A DNA stretch of 59,747 nt from a bacterium BMS3Abin06 (GTDB lineage: Bacteria; Nitrospirota; Thermodesulfovibrionia; UBA6902). Below are positions 26,384 to 35,106 of the stretch, one piece after another. The position numbers were made by a program, and so were the translations under genes. Location: assembly GCA_002897895.1 (NCBI GenBank), contig BDSY01000027.1, positions 68,644 through 128,390 of the forward strand, given 5' to 3'. The notes beneath the pieces are model-generated. The model searched no databases. It was not told the origin of the DNA and saw nothing but the letters and a program-made list of their open reading frames with translations. Position 1 is the stretch's first letter. Each line of letters opens with the position of its first letter.

Positions 26384-27373
26384 ATGAAGAGTAGAGACAA
26401 TATAAAAATATCTGTTGTCATACCATGCTACAACGAAGAGGAAGTGCTCCCTGAACTTTTCAGCAGAATGGAAAAAGCTGCTGAAAGCTGGGGCTGTGAC
26501 TGGGAAATTATCTGTGTAGACGATGGTTCTGATGATAAAACCCTGGAACTTCTCTCTAATCAGCACAAGACAGACCCCAGGTGGTCCGTGCTTTCTTTTT
26601 CCCGCAATTTTGGTCATCAGACAGCGGTTTCAGCCGGCATATTCCACTCGTCGGGGGATGCTGTAATAATAATTGACGCTGACCTGCAGGACCCCCCGGA
26701 AGAAATAGAGCGTTTTATACAAAGATGGCAGGATGGTTACGAGATAGTGTATGCGGTCAGACAGCATCGAAAAGAAGGGATTCTGAAAAAAGCCGCTTAC
26801 TGGACATTCTACAGAATGTTATCAAAAATGATCGACTTTGAACTGCCCCTGGATTCCGGTGATTTTTGTATTATGGACCGCAAGGTTATTGATATTTTAA
26901 ACTCCATGCCTGAAAGGAACCGGTTTGTACGCGGCTTAAGGGCATGGTCCGGGTTTAAACAGACAGGACTTGTTTATGAAAGACAGACAAGGGCGGCAGG
27001 ACTTTCCAAATACGATTTTAAAAAATTGCGCCGACTGGCGCTTGACGGGATTATATCTTTTTCAACAGTCCCCCTCGCTGTAGCTTCTCACCTCGGTTTG
27101 TGGATTACTGTCCTGTCTTTACTCGGAATCATATTTACTTTGAGTCAATTTATTTTTGAAGATTTTTTCAACTCAATCGGGTGGGGTCCCATCCCCGGTG
27201 TCACAACTATTGTTATTTCCGTTCTGTTTCTCGGCGGGGTACAATTAATGTTTTTGGGGGTGCTGGGGCAGTATCTCGGACGAATTTATGATGAAGTCAA
27301 GAAGCGGCCCCCATGGATTATCAGGCAAAGCCTTGGTCTATCACCTAAGTCACCGTCAAACCCGTTATTATAA
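26384..27373 (+). CDS. Glycosyltransferase family 2, DPMS/ArnC-like with two TM segments
   Basis: Starting at the ATG at 26384 (a TTG at 26369 is possible), the product has about 329 residues. It shows the GT-A core ISVVIPCYNEEEVLPELF, the DDGS motif, FSRNFGHQTAVSAG, and the metal site IIDADLQDPPEE. QxxRRW-like catalysis is replaced by the DPMS-type RAAGLSKYDFKKL. Two C-terminal TM segments follow. Such enzymes load a sugar onto undecaprenyl phosphate at the inner face of the membrane. The product could feed the GT39 at 23873. Confidence 0.9.
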   Translation: MKSRDNIKISVVIPCYNEEEVLPELFSRMEKAAESWGCDWEIICVDDGSDDKTLELLSNQHKTDPRWSVLSFSRNFGHQTAVSAGIFHSSGDAVIIIDADLQDPPEEIERFIQRWQDGYEIVYAVRQHRKEGILKKAAYWTFYRMLSKMIDFELPLDSGDFCIMDRKVIDILNSMPERNRFVRGLRAWSGFKQTGLVYERQTRAAGLSKYDFKKLRRLALDGIISFSTVPLAVASHLGLWITVLSLLGIIFTLSQFIFEDFFNSIGWGPIPGVTTIVISVLFLGGVQLMFLGVLGQYLGRIYDEVKKRPPWIIRQSLGLSPKSPSNPLL

Positions 27374-27437
27374 TGGGCGTAATCACTCTCATCGTGTTTT
27401 TTAACACTATTTCCGATATATCAGAAAAAAATAAAAA

Positions 27438-28787
27438 ATGGAAAAAAAAATAACCATTATCGGAGGCGGAATAACAGGGCTTTCCGCTGCTTATCTTGCG
27501 GCTAAAGACGGATGGGAAGTTACGGTACTGGAAGGAAGCGCACAACTTGGCGGTTTAATGAGTACGTTTCAGATAGGCGGCAATCGGTTAGAACATTACT
27601 ATCATCATTCTTTTACCAATGATGCGGAATTATTGTGGTTGTTAAGTGAATTAAACTTAAGTGATAAGATAGATTTCAAAAAAACAACAGTAGGCATATT
27701 CCGCGATAATAAAATTTATGATTTCAACGGCCTGAAGGACCTGCTCAGGTTCACACCCCTCGGAATCACGGATAAAATGAGGTTTTTACTTACCAGTGTT
27801 TATCTTGGAAAGCTTACAAGCTGGGAAAAATGGGAAGGCGTTTCCGCCCTGGAGTGGTTTTACAGATATACAGGGAAGAATGTTACCGACTCAATATGGA
27901 GGCCCTTGCTTGAAATAAAGTTCGGTTCTTATGCAGACAAAGTACCTGCTGCATGGATGGTAGGACGCCTTAAGCAAAGAATGAACTCCCGCAAGGGAAC
28001 TGAAGAGCGGCTTGGCTATTTAAAAGGAAGCCTGCAGGCATTAACAGACACACTGGTAAAAACTTTAAAAAACCTGGGAGTAAAGATCATATTAGAGGCA
28101 CGGTTAAAAAAGCTGCTGATAAAAAATAATACATTACATGGAGTGGAAACAACAAACGGGACATTTAACGGGGGGCTTTTTCTGGCAACCATAGCTACAA
28201 CGCATTTAACGCCTCTGCTGAGGGAGAATGCATCCGGATATGCTGAAGAGCTGTCCCGGATTAAATACAGCGGCGCGATTTGCACCATCCTGGAACTGGA
28301 CCGCCCTCTCAGCAATATATACTGGCTCAATATTGCCGATCCCGGATTTCCATTCGGCGGGGTTATTGAGCATACCAATTTTATATCTCCGGACAAGTAC
28401 AACGGCAGCCATATTTTGTACCTCTCAAGGTACTTTGCCCATAGTGATGATATAGCCTCAGCGTCAAAAAAAGAAATTTTAAACCAGATGCTCGCACCGT
28501 TAAACAGGATCAATCCGGAGTTCAACGAGTCATGGATAAAAAATACTTATGTCTTTCGTGCGGAAACGGCTGCAACAATATGCGGACTCAATTATTCCAC
28601 TATTGTACCGGATTGTAAAACCCCGATTGGAAATATGTATGTTGTCAATATGAGTCACATCTATCCTGATGAAAGAAGTTGCAATAATGCGATAAGGACC
28701 GCTGCCAATGCCTGCAAAAAAATCGGCATGGATACCTCCATGGTGCCGTTCGGCTCATCGCTGTCCGGTCAGGTAGGAATGGATTAG
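27438..28787 (+). CDS. FAD-dependent amine-oxidase/protoporphyrinogen-oxidase-like protein
   Basis: This 449-residue flavoprotein begins with the dinucleotide-binding IIGGGITGLSAAYLAAKDGW and LEGSAQLGGLMSTFQIGG. A central RPLLEIKFGSYADKVPAAWM segment follows. The C-terminal NMSHIYPDERSCNNAIRTA replaces the usual second FAD motif. Relatives sit in polysaccharide and lipid clusters and are usually of unknown substrate. It directly follows the GT2 gene with a 64-base gap. Confidence 0.85.
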   Translation: MEKKITIIGGGITGLSAAYLAAKDGWEVTVLEGSAQLGGLMSTFQIGGNRLEHYYHHSFTNDAELLWLLSELNLSDKIDFKKTTVGIFRDNKIYDFNGLKDLLRFTPLGITDKMRFLLTSVYLGKLTSWEKWEGVSALEWFYRYTGKNVTDSIWRPLLEIKFGSYADKVPAAWMVGRLKQRMNSRKGTEERLGYLKGSLQALTDTLVKTLKNLGVKIILEARLKKLLIKNNTLHGVETTNGTFNGGLFLATIATTHLTPLLRENASGYAEELSRIKYSGAICTILELDRPLSNIYWLNIADPGFPFGGVIEHTNFISPDKYNGSHILYLSRYFAHSDDIASASKKEILNQMLAPLNRINPEFNESWIKNTYVFRAETAATICGLNYSTIVPDCKTPIGNMYVVNMSHIYPDERSCNNAIRTAANACKKIGMDTSMVPFGSSLSGQVGMD

Positions 28788-28913
28788 TCCGGGGTTTTTT
28801 TTGATATTAATCAAGAAGATAATATATAATAATACTCAAGTTGAGCGGCTTCAGAGCGGAGAATCATTCCCCATAACCAATACAAACTTCAATAATTATG
28901 AGGTAACCGGAAT

Positions 28914-30347
28914 ATGAAAACCCCGATAGACAAATTATACACCTGGCAGGAATGCGCTGAATTCGATATTGAAAAGATACAGGAACTATTCAGGCAATAT
29001 TTCAGCAAGAGCCAGGTTGACCTGATCGGTTCCTTTGGTTTTGGCAGGGCTGTTGCTGTGAGTGCTGAGGGAATGTACATTTATACTTCCGACGGCCGGA
29101 AGATTCTTGATTTTACCGGCGGTATCGGAGTGCTTAATCACGGCCATAACCATCCACGGATACTTGCCGCCCGCATAGAATATCAGAAGCAGAAGAGGAT
29201 GGAGGTCCATAAGAATTTTTTGTCACCGTATATTGCAGGATTAAGCCATAATATAGGCAGGCTTTTGCCCGAAGATTTAGATATAAGTTACTTTTGCAAT
29301 TCCGGGGCCGAAGCAGTGGAAGGAGCTGTCAAGCTTGCTTATAAATACCATGACGGAAACAGAAAACATATTCTCCATGCGGACATATCTTTTCATGGTA
29401 AACTGCTCGGTGCCGCAGGATTAACAGGCTCACCGGAATTAGCCTATGATTTCCCCACAATTCCGGATATAGAATCATTCGAATATAACAATATTGACAG
29501 TGTTAAAGACCGGGTTTCAAATATTCGTAACGCAAAGGGGAAATCCGATATCTATGCCATAATCCTTGAACCTTTCAGCGCAAGCAGCCTCCTCGAATGT
29601 TCCGGGGAGTTTTTAAAAGAGCTGAGGGAAATTTGTGACAGCGAAGGGATTATTCTTATCTTTGACGAGGTATACACAGGCTGGGCCAAGACCGGCGAGC
29701 TATTTAATTTTATGGGAAAAGGAGCAGCGCCGGACATAGTTACTTTCTCAAAATCATTCGGGGGCGGCAAGTCCTCAATATCCGGTTATACTACCCGCAC
29801 TCCATTTTTCCGCAAGGCATATGATAACCTGAGCGACGCAACCCTTCACAGTACGACCTTCAGTGGTTTTGGTGAAGAATGCATAACAGCAATAGAGGCA
29901 ATCAATATTATTGTTGAGGACGATTATGTCGGCAGGTCAAAAAGGATTCACCGGCGCATAAGTGATGGTTTAAAGGGTCTCCGGGAAAAATATCCGGGCT
30001 TGATAAATGATGTAAGAGGCAGTGGGGCGCTGCATGGAATTATTTTTAACAGGGACATCAATCCCTTTATTGAGTCGCTGATCAGTTTCATCCCTGCAAA
30101 GGTATTTAAAGATGAACGATTTCTATCCAAACTAATCACAGGATCTGTTATATCCGAACTTTTCAGTTCGCATAATATTTTGACTTTCTTTGGTGATAAC
30201 AGGGAAATATCTCTTATTATCTCACCTTCCCTGATAGTAACGGATGAAGAAATAGACAGGTTTCTCGATGCCTTAGATAAAACTCTGGCAATCGGCAAGC
30301 GTAATTTGATTTTGAATTTTCTCAAACAAAAGATTTTGAAAAAATAA
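28914..30347 (+). CDS. Class III (aspartate aminotransferase family) aminotransferase
   Basis: This 477-residue PLP enzyme has the class III pattern: FTGGIGVLNHGHNHPRILAA, FCNSGAEAVEGAVKLAYKYH, FDEVYTGWAKTGELF with the PLP-pyridine Asp near residue 249, and the probable Schiff-base Lys in FSKSFGGGKSS near 285. An unusual N-terminal extension (about 45 residues, with FRQYFSKSQVDLIGSFGFGR) and a long C-terminus distinguish it from ArgD. Because it is a class III enzyme in a GT/flavoenzyme cluster rather than the DegT type of ArnB, it probably aminates a lipid or polyol aldehyde or ketone. Confidence 0.9.
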   Translation: MKTPIDKLYTWQECAEFDIEKIQELFRQYFSKSQVDLIGSFGFGRAVAVSAEGMYIYTSDGRKILDFTGGIGVLNHGHNHPRILAARIEYQKQKRMEVHKNFLSPYIAGLSHNIGRLLPEDLDISYFCNSGAEAVEGAVKLAYKYHDGNRKHILHADISFHGKLLGAAGLTGSPELAYDFPTIPDIESFEYNNIDSVKDRVSNIRNAKGKSDIYAIILEPFSASSLLECSGEFLKELREICDSEGIILIFDEVYTGWAKTGELFNFMGKGAAPDIVTFSKSFGGGKSSISGYTTRTPFFRKAYDNLSDATLHSTTFSGFGEECITAIEAINIIVEDDYVGRSKRIHRRISDGLKGLREKYPGLINDVRGSGALHGIIFNRDINPFIESLISFIPAKVFKDERFLSKLITGSVISELFSSHNILTFFGDNREISLIISPSLIVTDEEIDRFLDALDKTLAIGKRNLILNFLKQKILKK

Positions 30348-30386
30348 TCATATCAATCAAAGAAAGCAAGTTAACACGGTAAACGT

Positions 30387-30743
30387 ATGTGGAAAAGTGT
30401 ATTGGCCGGCATTATCCTGGAAAATATTGAAACTTTAAGACATTATCAGACTATTAAGGGTGGAAATACAAATACGGTTGAGAATATTCTTCAATCCGTC
30501 ACTAATGTAATAACGGATTTCCCCTGGTATTTTCATTTTCCTGTCAGAATTCTTGCAGGTATAATCGGCCTGCTCTGCCTGATAGCAACAGGACATAAAT
30601 TAAATCTGCTTTCTTCTGAAAAACGCTCATCCTTTCTGCGGCATGTTCAATTCATCCCTTTTTACGGCATGTTAAACAAGTTGGTTCGCTCTATGGCTTT
30701 TTTGAAATTGTTTGACAGCCTTCCTTTGTCACCGGATTATTAA
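30387..30743 (+). CDS. Small TM protein between aminotransferase and GMC oxidoreductase
   Basis: This 118-residue protein has one clear hydrophobic segment (FPVRILAGIIGLLCLIATG) in its middle and FRHVQ/FIPFYGMLNKLV helices after. I do not recognise it. GMC oxidoreductases often have a small partner, and the gene sits 24 bases upstream of one, so a partner or anchor role is plausible but unproven. Confidence 0.65.
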   Translation: MWKSVLAGIILENIETLRHYQTIKGGNTNTVENILQSVTNVITDFPWYFHFPVRILAGIIGLLCLIATGHKLNLLSSEKRSSFLRHVQFIPFYGMLNKLVRSMAFLKLFDSLPLSPDY

Positions 30744-30767
30744 AATCGTGTCAATAATTGAGAAACC

Positions 30768-32252
30768 ATGAAAAACCCGATACTGGACAGAGAAGACTAT
30801 ACAAAAAATACATACCGCTGCCAGTATCTTATAGTTGGAACCGGCGCCGGAGGCAGCGTAGCAGGGGCATTGCTTGCTGAAAGCGGGCGTGACGTAATTT
30901 TCCTGGAAGAAGGCGGATATTATCCGACTGAATCCTGTACCTCTGATATCAGTGAAATGACAGCACAACTTTATCGAAACCAGGGAGTATTTCCCTTGCT
31001 GGGCAAGCCCTCTATTGCGCTTGCGGAAGGTTGTTGTGTCGGCGGGGGCACCATCATCAACGGCGCCCTGATCTGTCCGACCCCACCCTGGGTTCTTGAC
31101 GAGTGGCAGAATGATTATGGTCTGAAGGGATATGGTCAAAAAGACCTGGAAAAACATTTCGAGACTGTTAACAAAGACCTCCATGTGATAAAACATGAGA
31201 TTGAGGAAAAGGAAAACCTTGATTCGCTGAAACTCCTTAAGGCTGCGGAACAGTTAGGCTGGAAGTGTGATATGGCTACGCGGGCGGTTAATAATTGCAA
31301 GAATACCAACCTCTGTCCTACCGGTTGTACATCAGGAGCAAAGCAAAGCGCTCTTGAAACATACCTGCCGCGGGCAATGAAAAAGGGCGCCCGTATTTTT
31401 ACGAGATGCCGTGCCGTTAAAATTATCCATTCCAACAGGAAAGCCAAAAAAATTATAGTCCGTGTCATGGGTGATAAATCAAGGCATATGGAAATATCAT
31501 TCGATCACCTCGTTATGGCCGGCGGCGCTGTTCAAACACCACACATGCTTCAGCGCAGCGGAATTTCCAGGCTGGCCGGTCGTAATCTCCAGTTCCATAT
31601 GAATCTTAAAGTTGTTGCCCGCTTTAAAGACATTCTCAATGCAGAGCAGGGCACAATGTTCACGGTTCAGATGCAGGAGTTCGACCGTGAAGGTCTTTTG
31701 ATTATGGCTTCAAATATAAAACCTCACTATGTAGCTATGACACTTTCCCAGTATAGTAATGACGTGATTAATTCGGTATTGGAAAATTATCAGAATCTGG
31801 GTATTTTTACAGCAATGATCCGCCCCAGAAGCATCGCCCATATTATCAGTCGCCTCGGAGACCGGCCGTTAGTATTGTACCGGTTTAATCCTGATGACAT
31901 GTCAATGATCAGGACTGCTTTAAAAAGAACAGCGAATCTCTTGTTTCATGCCGGAGCAATTGAACTCTATATGCCGGTTGCCGGAATCGGGATGGTTAAA
32001 TCACTTAATGAACTGGACCGGAAACTTGACGGGTTGAAACCTGAAAACCTTGAGATTGTTACTGTTCATATTATGTCTTCCTGTCCTATGGGGCCTGATT
32101 CTGCCACCTCTGTAGTAAATCCCGACGGTAAATTGTGGAATATGGAAAACATATTAGTGACAGACGCAAGCGTACTACCTTCCAATATCGGTAAGAACCC
32201 GCAGGGGACTATTATGGCATTCGCCCATGAGATTATAAACAGACATATATAA
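30768..32252 (+). CDS. GMC-family FAD oxidoreductase
   Basis: The 494-residue enzyme has the FAD-binding LIVGTGAGGSVAGALLAE near residues 21-38, GGGTIINGALICPTP for the GMC signature region, and AGGAVQTPHMLQRSG. The C-terminal catalytic elements are HIMSSCPMGPDS and ASVLPSNIGKNPQGTIMAFA, with the catalytic His and the Asn partner visible. GMC enzymes oxidise alcohols to aldehydes or ketones. Next to a PLP aminotransferase this suggests a two-step alcohol-to-amine conversion, which is inference. Confidence 0.9.
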   Translation: MKNPILDREDYTKNTYRCQYLIVGTGAGGSVAGALLAESGRDVIFLEEGGYYPTESCTSDISEMTAQLYRNQGVFPLLGKPSIALAEGCCVGGGTIINGALICPTPPWVLDEWQNDYGLKGYGQKDLEKHFETVNKDLHVIKHEIEEKENLDSLKLLKAAEQLGWKCDMATRAVNNCKNTNLCPTGCTSGAKQSALETYLPRAMKKGARIFTRCRAVKIIHSNRKAKKIIVRVMGDKSRHMEISFDHLVMAGGAVQTPHMLQRSGISRLAGRNLQFHMNLKVVARFKDILNAEQGTMFTVQMQEFDREGLLIMASNIKPHYVAMTLSQYSNDVINSVLENYQNLGIFTAMIRPRSIAHIISRLGDRPLVLYRFNPDDMSMIRTALKRTANLLFHAGAIELYMPVAGIGMVKSLNELDRKLDGLKPENLEIVTVHIMSSCPMGPDSATSVVNPDGKLWNMENILVTDASVLPSNIGKNPQGTIMAFAHEIINRHI

Positions 32253-32261
32253 ATGAACTGT

Positions 32262-32315
32262 TCACAGTTATCAGTTCACGGTTCACGGTAAAGGAAGTCA
32301 GGCTGGAAGCCTGAC
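32262..32315. repeat. Micro-repeat AGTTCACGGTTCACGG and GTCAGGCT hairpin
   Basis: GTTATCAGTTCACGGTTCACGG is a degenerate tandem repeat. A perfect 8-base stem, GTCAGGCT-GGA-AGCCTGAC, follows at 32297-32315. No T run follows, so termination is doubtful. Confidence 0.5.
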
Positions 32316-32368
32316 CTGTTATTCATTTGACGCTTAATGCCTGATGGCGAATTGAAAAACTGCAACTC

Positions 32369-33346
32369 ATGGAAACCAAAACAAAAAAAAGGTTGTTATC
32401 GGCAATCCTTTTTTCAGCGGGCTTTATGGCTTTTTTGCTATGGAGGATCGACTGGACACATTTTTCTCTGATTGCGGACAGGCTGGATATAAAAGTTTTG
32501 CTTATCGCCTTTGGCGTGTTTTTACTTGCCAATTTAGTCAGGACCTTCCGTTTTTATCGTCTGGATCACACAGGGGAGAAGCTGGCGCACTGGTGGATTA
32601 TAAACCAGTTCTACAACTTTATAACAGCAACCCTGCCCGGAGGCGCGGGTGAAGCAGCTACGGTTTACGTCCTGAAACGCTTCTCTATGTTTAATATGTT
32701 GAGCGCCTTGAGGATACTTTTCCTTACCCGCTTAATGGATCTGGCCGCTTTATCCGGGCTGTTTTGTTTTGCTGCCATACAGATGAATGATTATACCCCC
32801 TACCGGAAAACAGCCATCCTGCTCTCAGGCATTTTGTGTGTTTTATCAACGATTGCCCTTGTCCCTGCAATCGAGCGCTTTATTCTGAGGATGATGCGGA
32901 AACTGCCTGGACGAAGAGCAATAATTCAAAGGGTATCTGAAAAACTCAATGAACTTTCAAAAATAGCCGAAGGGCCTCGCAAGAGTAACTATCTCGCTGT
33001 TGCATTGCTTCAGTCAGCGCTGATAATGACCGGAATTGCCGTGTCGGTGCATCTTTTATTACTCTCCCTCGGAGTTGTGTTTACACCTGTTCAGAGCTTC
33101 TACTGTTTCGGCGTTTACGCGTTTTTCCAGATCGTGCCTGTTCAGGGAATTGCGGGAATCGGGACCCAGGCAGCCTGGTGGTCGCTCGCTCTCAATGCGG
33201 CCGGATATCAGGGCGCTGATGCGATTGCAATAGGGTTTGTTATGCATGGCACATATTATTTATTTATTATGATTCTGTTTTTTCCTTCAATTTTAATCCG
33301 GCTGAAGGAAAAGAAAAAAATAATACCAGGGTCTCCTGAACCATGA
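32369..33346 (+). CDS. YbhN/LPG-synthase-TM-like flippase-domain protein (UPF0104)
   Basis: This 325-residue polytopic protein has about eight TM segments and the UPF0104 signature: LVRTFRFYRL, NFITATLPGGAGEAATVYVLKRF and FFQIVPVQGIAGIGTQAAWW. The family covers the membrane half of MprF and stand-alone YbhN-like proteins thought to move or synthesise lipids. It closes the cluster and may flip or transfer its lipid product. Start ATG at 32369. Confidence 0.88.
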   Translation: METKTKKRLLSAILFSAGFMAFLLWRIDWTHFSLIADRLDIKVLLIAFGVFLLANLVRTFRFYRLDHTGEKLAHWWIINQFYNFITATLPGGAGEAATVYVLKRFSMFNMLSALRILFLTRLMDLAALSGLFCFAAIQMNDYTPYRKTAILLSGILCVLSTIALVPAIERFILRMMRKLPGRRAIIQRVSEKLNELSKIAEGPRKSNYLAVALLQSALIMTGIAVSVHLLLLSLGVVFTPVQSFYCFGVYAFFQIVPVQGIAGIGTQAAWWSLALNAAGYQGADAIAIGFVMHGTYYLFIMILFFPSILIRLKEKKKIIPGSPEP

Positions 33347-33444
33347 ACATTGCGGCCCCCTGTGCTGCCGGAAAATTGTTTCCCCCCTTGTTTTTTTAGC
33401 AGAAAAGTGGTATTCTTTTTCAGATTTAATATGTTGGATTATTA

Positions 33445-33477
33445 CAAAAGAGTGGGCTTCCCCACTCTTTTGTTTTT
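33445..33477 (+). terminator. Perfect 12-bp hairpin with T tail just before rimP
   Basis: CAAAAGAGTGGG pairs fully with CCCACTCTTTTG across a CTTC loop, followed by TTTTT at 33473-33477. The rimP ATG is only 11 bases further on, so a promoter cannot fit between; the hairpin must act within the rimP leader as an attenuator, or end transcripts from the upstream cluster while rimP starts elsewhere. Confidence 0.85.
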
Positions 33478-33488
33478 ATATAAGAAAA

Positions 33489-33953
33489 ATGGATATGGAT
33501 AGCATAAAAAATAAAGTAAACAAAATCATAGAGCCGGTTATAAATGCCCTTGATATTGAGCTTGATGATATTGAGCTGAGTAAAATGCGGGGGAAAGCGC
33601 TTTTGAGAGTATTTATTGAAAAAGAAGGCGGTGTTACTATTGATGATTGTGAACATGTGAGCCGTGAGGTTGCGGCAGTGCTTGATGTGGAAGACCCTAT
33701 CCCCTGTCCTTATGTTCTTGAGGTGTCATCCCCCGGTCTTGACCGTCCGCTTAAAGCGCCGAAGGACTTTAAGCGCTTTGCAGGAAAGAAAGTCAGGGTA
33801 GTTACCCTTGAGCCGATTGATAAGCAGACTTTTTTTGTCGGGGAGATTGCCGTGGCGGATGATAATGAAATAGTGCTTCTTTTGCCAAAGAATAAAAGAC
33901 TCACTATACCGTATAATACGATATCAAAGGCGAGATTAGAAGTGGAGGTATAA
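33489..33953 (+). CDS. rimP: Ribosome maturation factor RimP
   Basis: The 154-residue protein has LRVFIEKEGGVTIDDCEHVSR and the conserved YVLEVSSPGLDRPLK, followed by an SH3-like C-terminal domain. It assists 30S subunit maturation. It is one base from nusA on the same strand, the usual order. No Shine-Dalgarno sequence is visible before the ATG. Confidence 0.96.
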   Translation: MDMDSIKNKVNKIIEPVINALDIELDDIELSKMRGKALLRVFIEKEGGVTIDDCEHVSREVAAVLDVEDPIPCPYVLEVSSPGLDRPLKAPKDFKRFAGKKVRVVTLEPIDKQTFFVGEIAVADDNEIVLLLPKNKRLTIPYNTISKARLEVEV

Positions 33954-33954
33954 A

Positions 33955-35106
33955 ATGAGCCGTGATCTGATCCATATTATTGAACAAATGAGCAAGGAAA
34001 GGGGTATCCCGAAAGAGTCCATTCTCGGGACCCTGGAATCCGCCCTTTTGTCGGCAGTGAGAAAGAAGTACGGCCTCACGCCTGAAATAATTATAAAGAT
34101 AGACGCTGAGACCGGTGACATTTCGATGACTGCGCTGAAAAAGGTCGTTCAGAAGGTCTCAGACCCAAATGAAGAAATATCACTCAAGGAAGCGCGCAAG
34201 ATAGATGCATCCAGAAATATCGATGACACGGTTGAATCCCCGATATCCCTGGAAAATTTCGGGAGAATTGCAGCCCAGACAGCAAAACAGGTGCTCTTCC
34301 AGCGCGTGCGCGAGGCTGAAAAAGAAGCAATCTTTGAGGAGTATAAGGATAAAGCGGGAGAGATTGTTAGCGGAGTGGTAATCCGCAGGGAAAAAGGCTC
34401 TTACTGCGTAGCCTTAGGCAGGGCAGAGGCAACGCTTCCGATAAAATATACACTGCCTACCGAGACCCTTAAAAGGGGTGAAACAATCAGGACATATATT
34501 GAAGAAGTAAAGGTGACGCCAAGGGGGCCGATGATCCTGCTTTCAAGGACCCATCCGAACTTTGTTGCAGAGCTTTTCAAAATGGAGATACCGGAGATTT
34601 ACGAGGGCCTGGTTATTATAAAAGAGATTGTAAGGGAAGCAGGCGACAGGACAAAACTGACGGTTTATTCAAAGAATCCCATGGTAGACCCTGTCGGCGC
34701 ATGCGTGGGCATGAAAGGCACACGCGTGCAATCGATTGTCAGGGAGCTGAGAGGTGAAAGGATCGACATAATACCCTGGACGGATGATCCGAGGGTGCTT
34801 ATAGCAAAGGCCTTAAGTCCTGCAAGTGTGGAGAGCATAGGAATAAATGAAGAAGAAAAATCTGCGCTGGTCGTTGTCAATGACCAGCAGCTCTCGATAG
34901 CTATCGGCAAAAAGGGGCAGAACGTGAGACTGGCGATGAAACTTACAGGCTGGGATATTGATATAATCAGTGAAACAGAGTATAACAGGATGAGAAAGGG
35001 AGAGATTGAAACGCAGCTTGAAGAGCTTCAGAAAGAAAGCAAAATGAACGAAGCCGCGGATACGACTCCGGCCCAAGAGGATCAAGCCTCTGAGGATGAA
35101 CAATAA
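33955..35106 (+). CDS. nusA: Transcription termination/antitermination factor NusA
   Basis: The 383-residue protein has the N-terminal RNA-polymerase-binding domain, the S1 domain (GEIVSGVVIRREKGSYCVALG), and two KH domains (VDPVGACVGMKGTRVQSIVREL; LSIAIGKKGQNVRLAMKLTGW). An acidic tail replaces the C-terminal repeats of longer forms. It overlaps recG by 11 bases. The usual next gene, infB, is missing here. Confidence 0.97.
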   Translation: MSRDLIHIIEQMSKERGIPKESILGTLESALLSAVRKKYGLTPEIIIKIDAETGDISMTALKKVVQKVSDPNEEISLKEARKIDASRNIDDTVESPISLENFGRIAAQTAKQVLFQRVREAEKEAIFEEYKDKAGEIVSGVVIRREKGSYCVALGRAEATLPIKYTLPTETLKRGETIRTYIEEVKVTPRGPMILLSRTHPNFVAELFKMEIPEIYEGLVIIKEIVREAGDRTKLTVYSKNPMVDPVGACVGMKGTRVQSIVRELRGERIDIIPWTDDPRVLIAKALSPASVESIGINEEEKSALVVVNDQQLSIAIGKKGQNVRLAMKLTGWDIDIISETEYNRMRKGEIETQLEELQKESKMNEAADTTPAQEDQASEDEQ

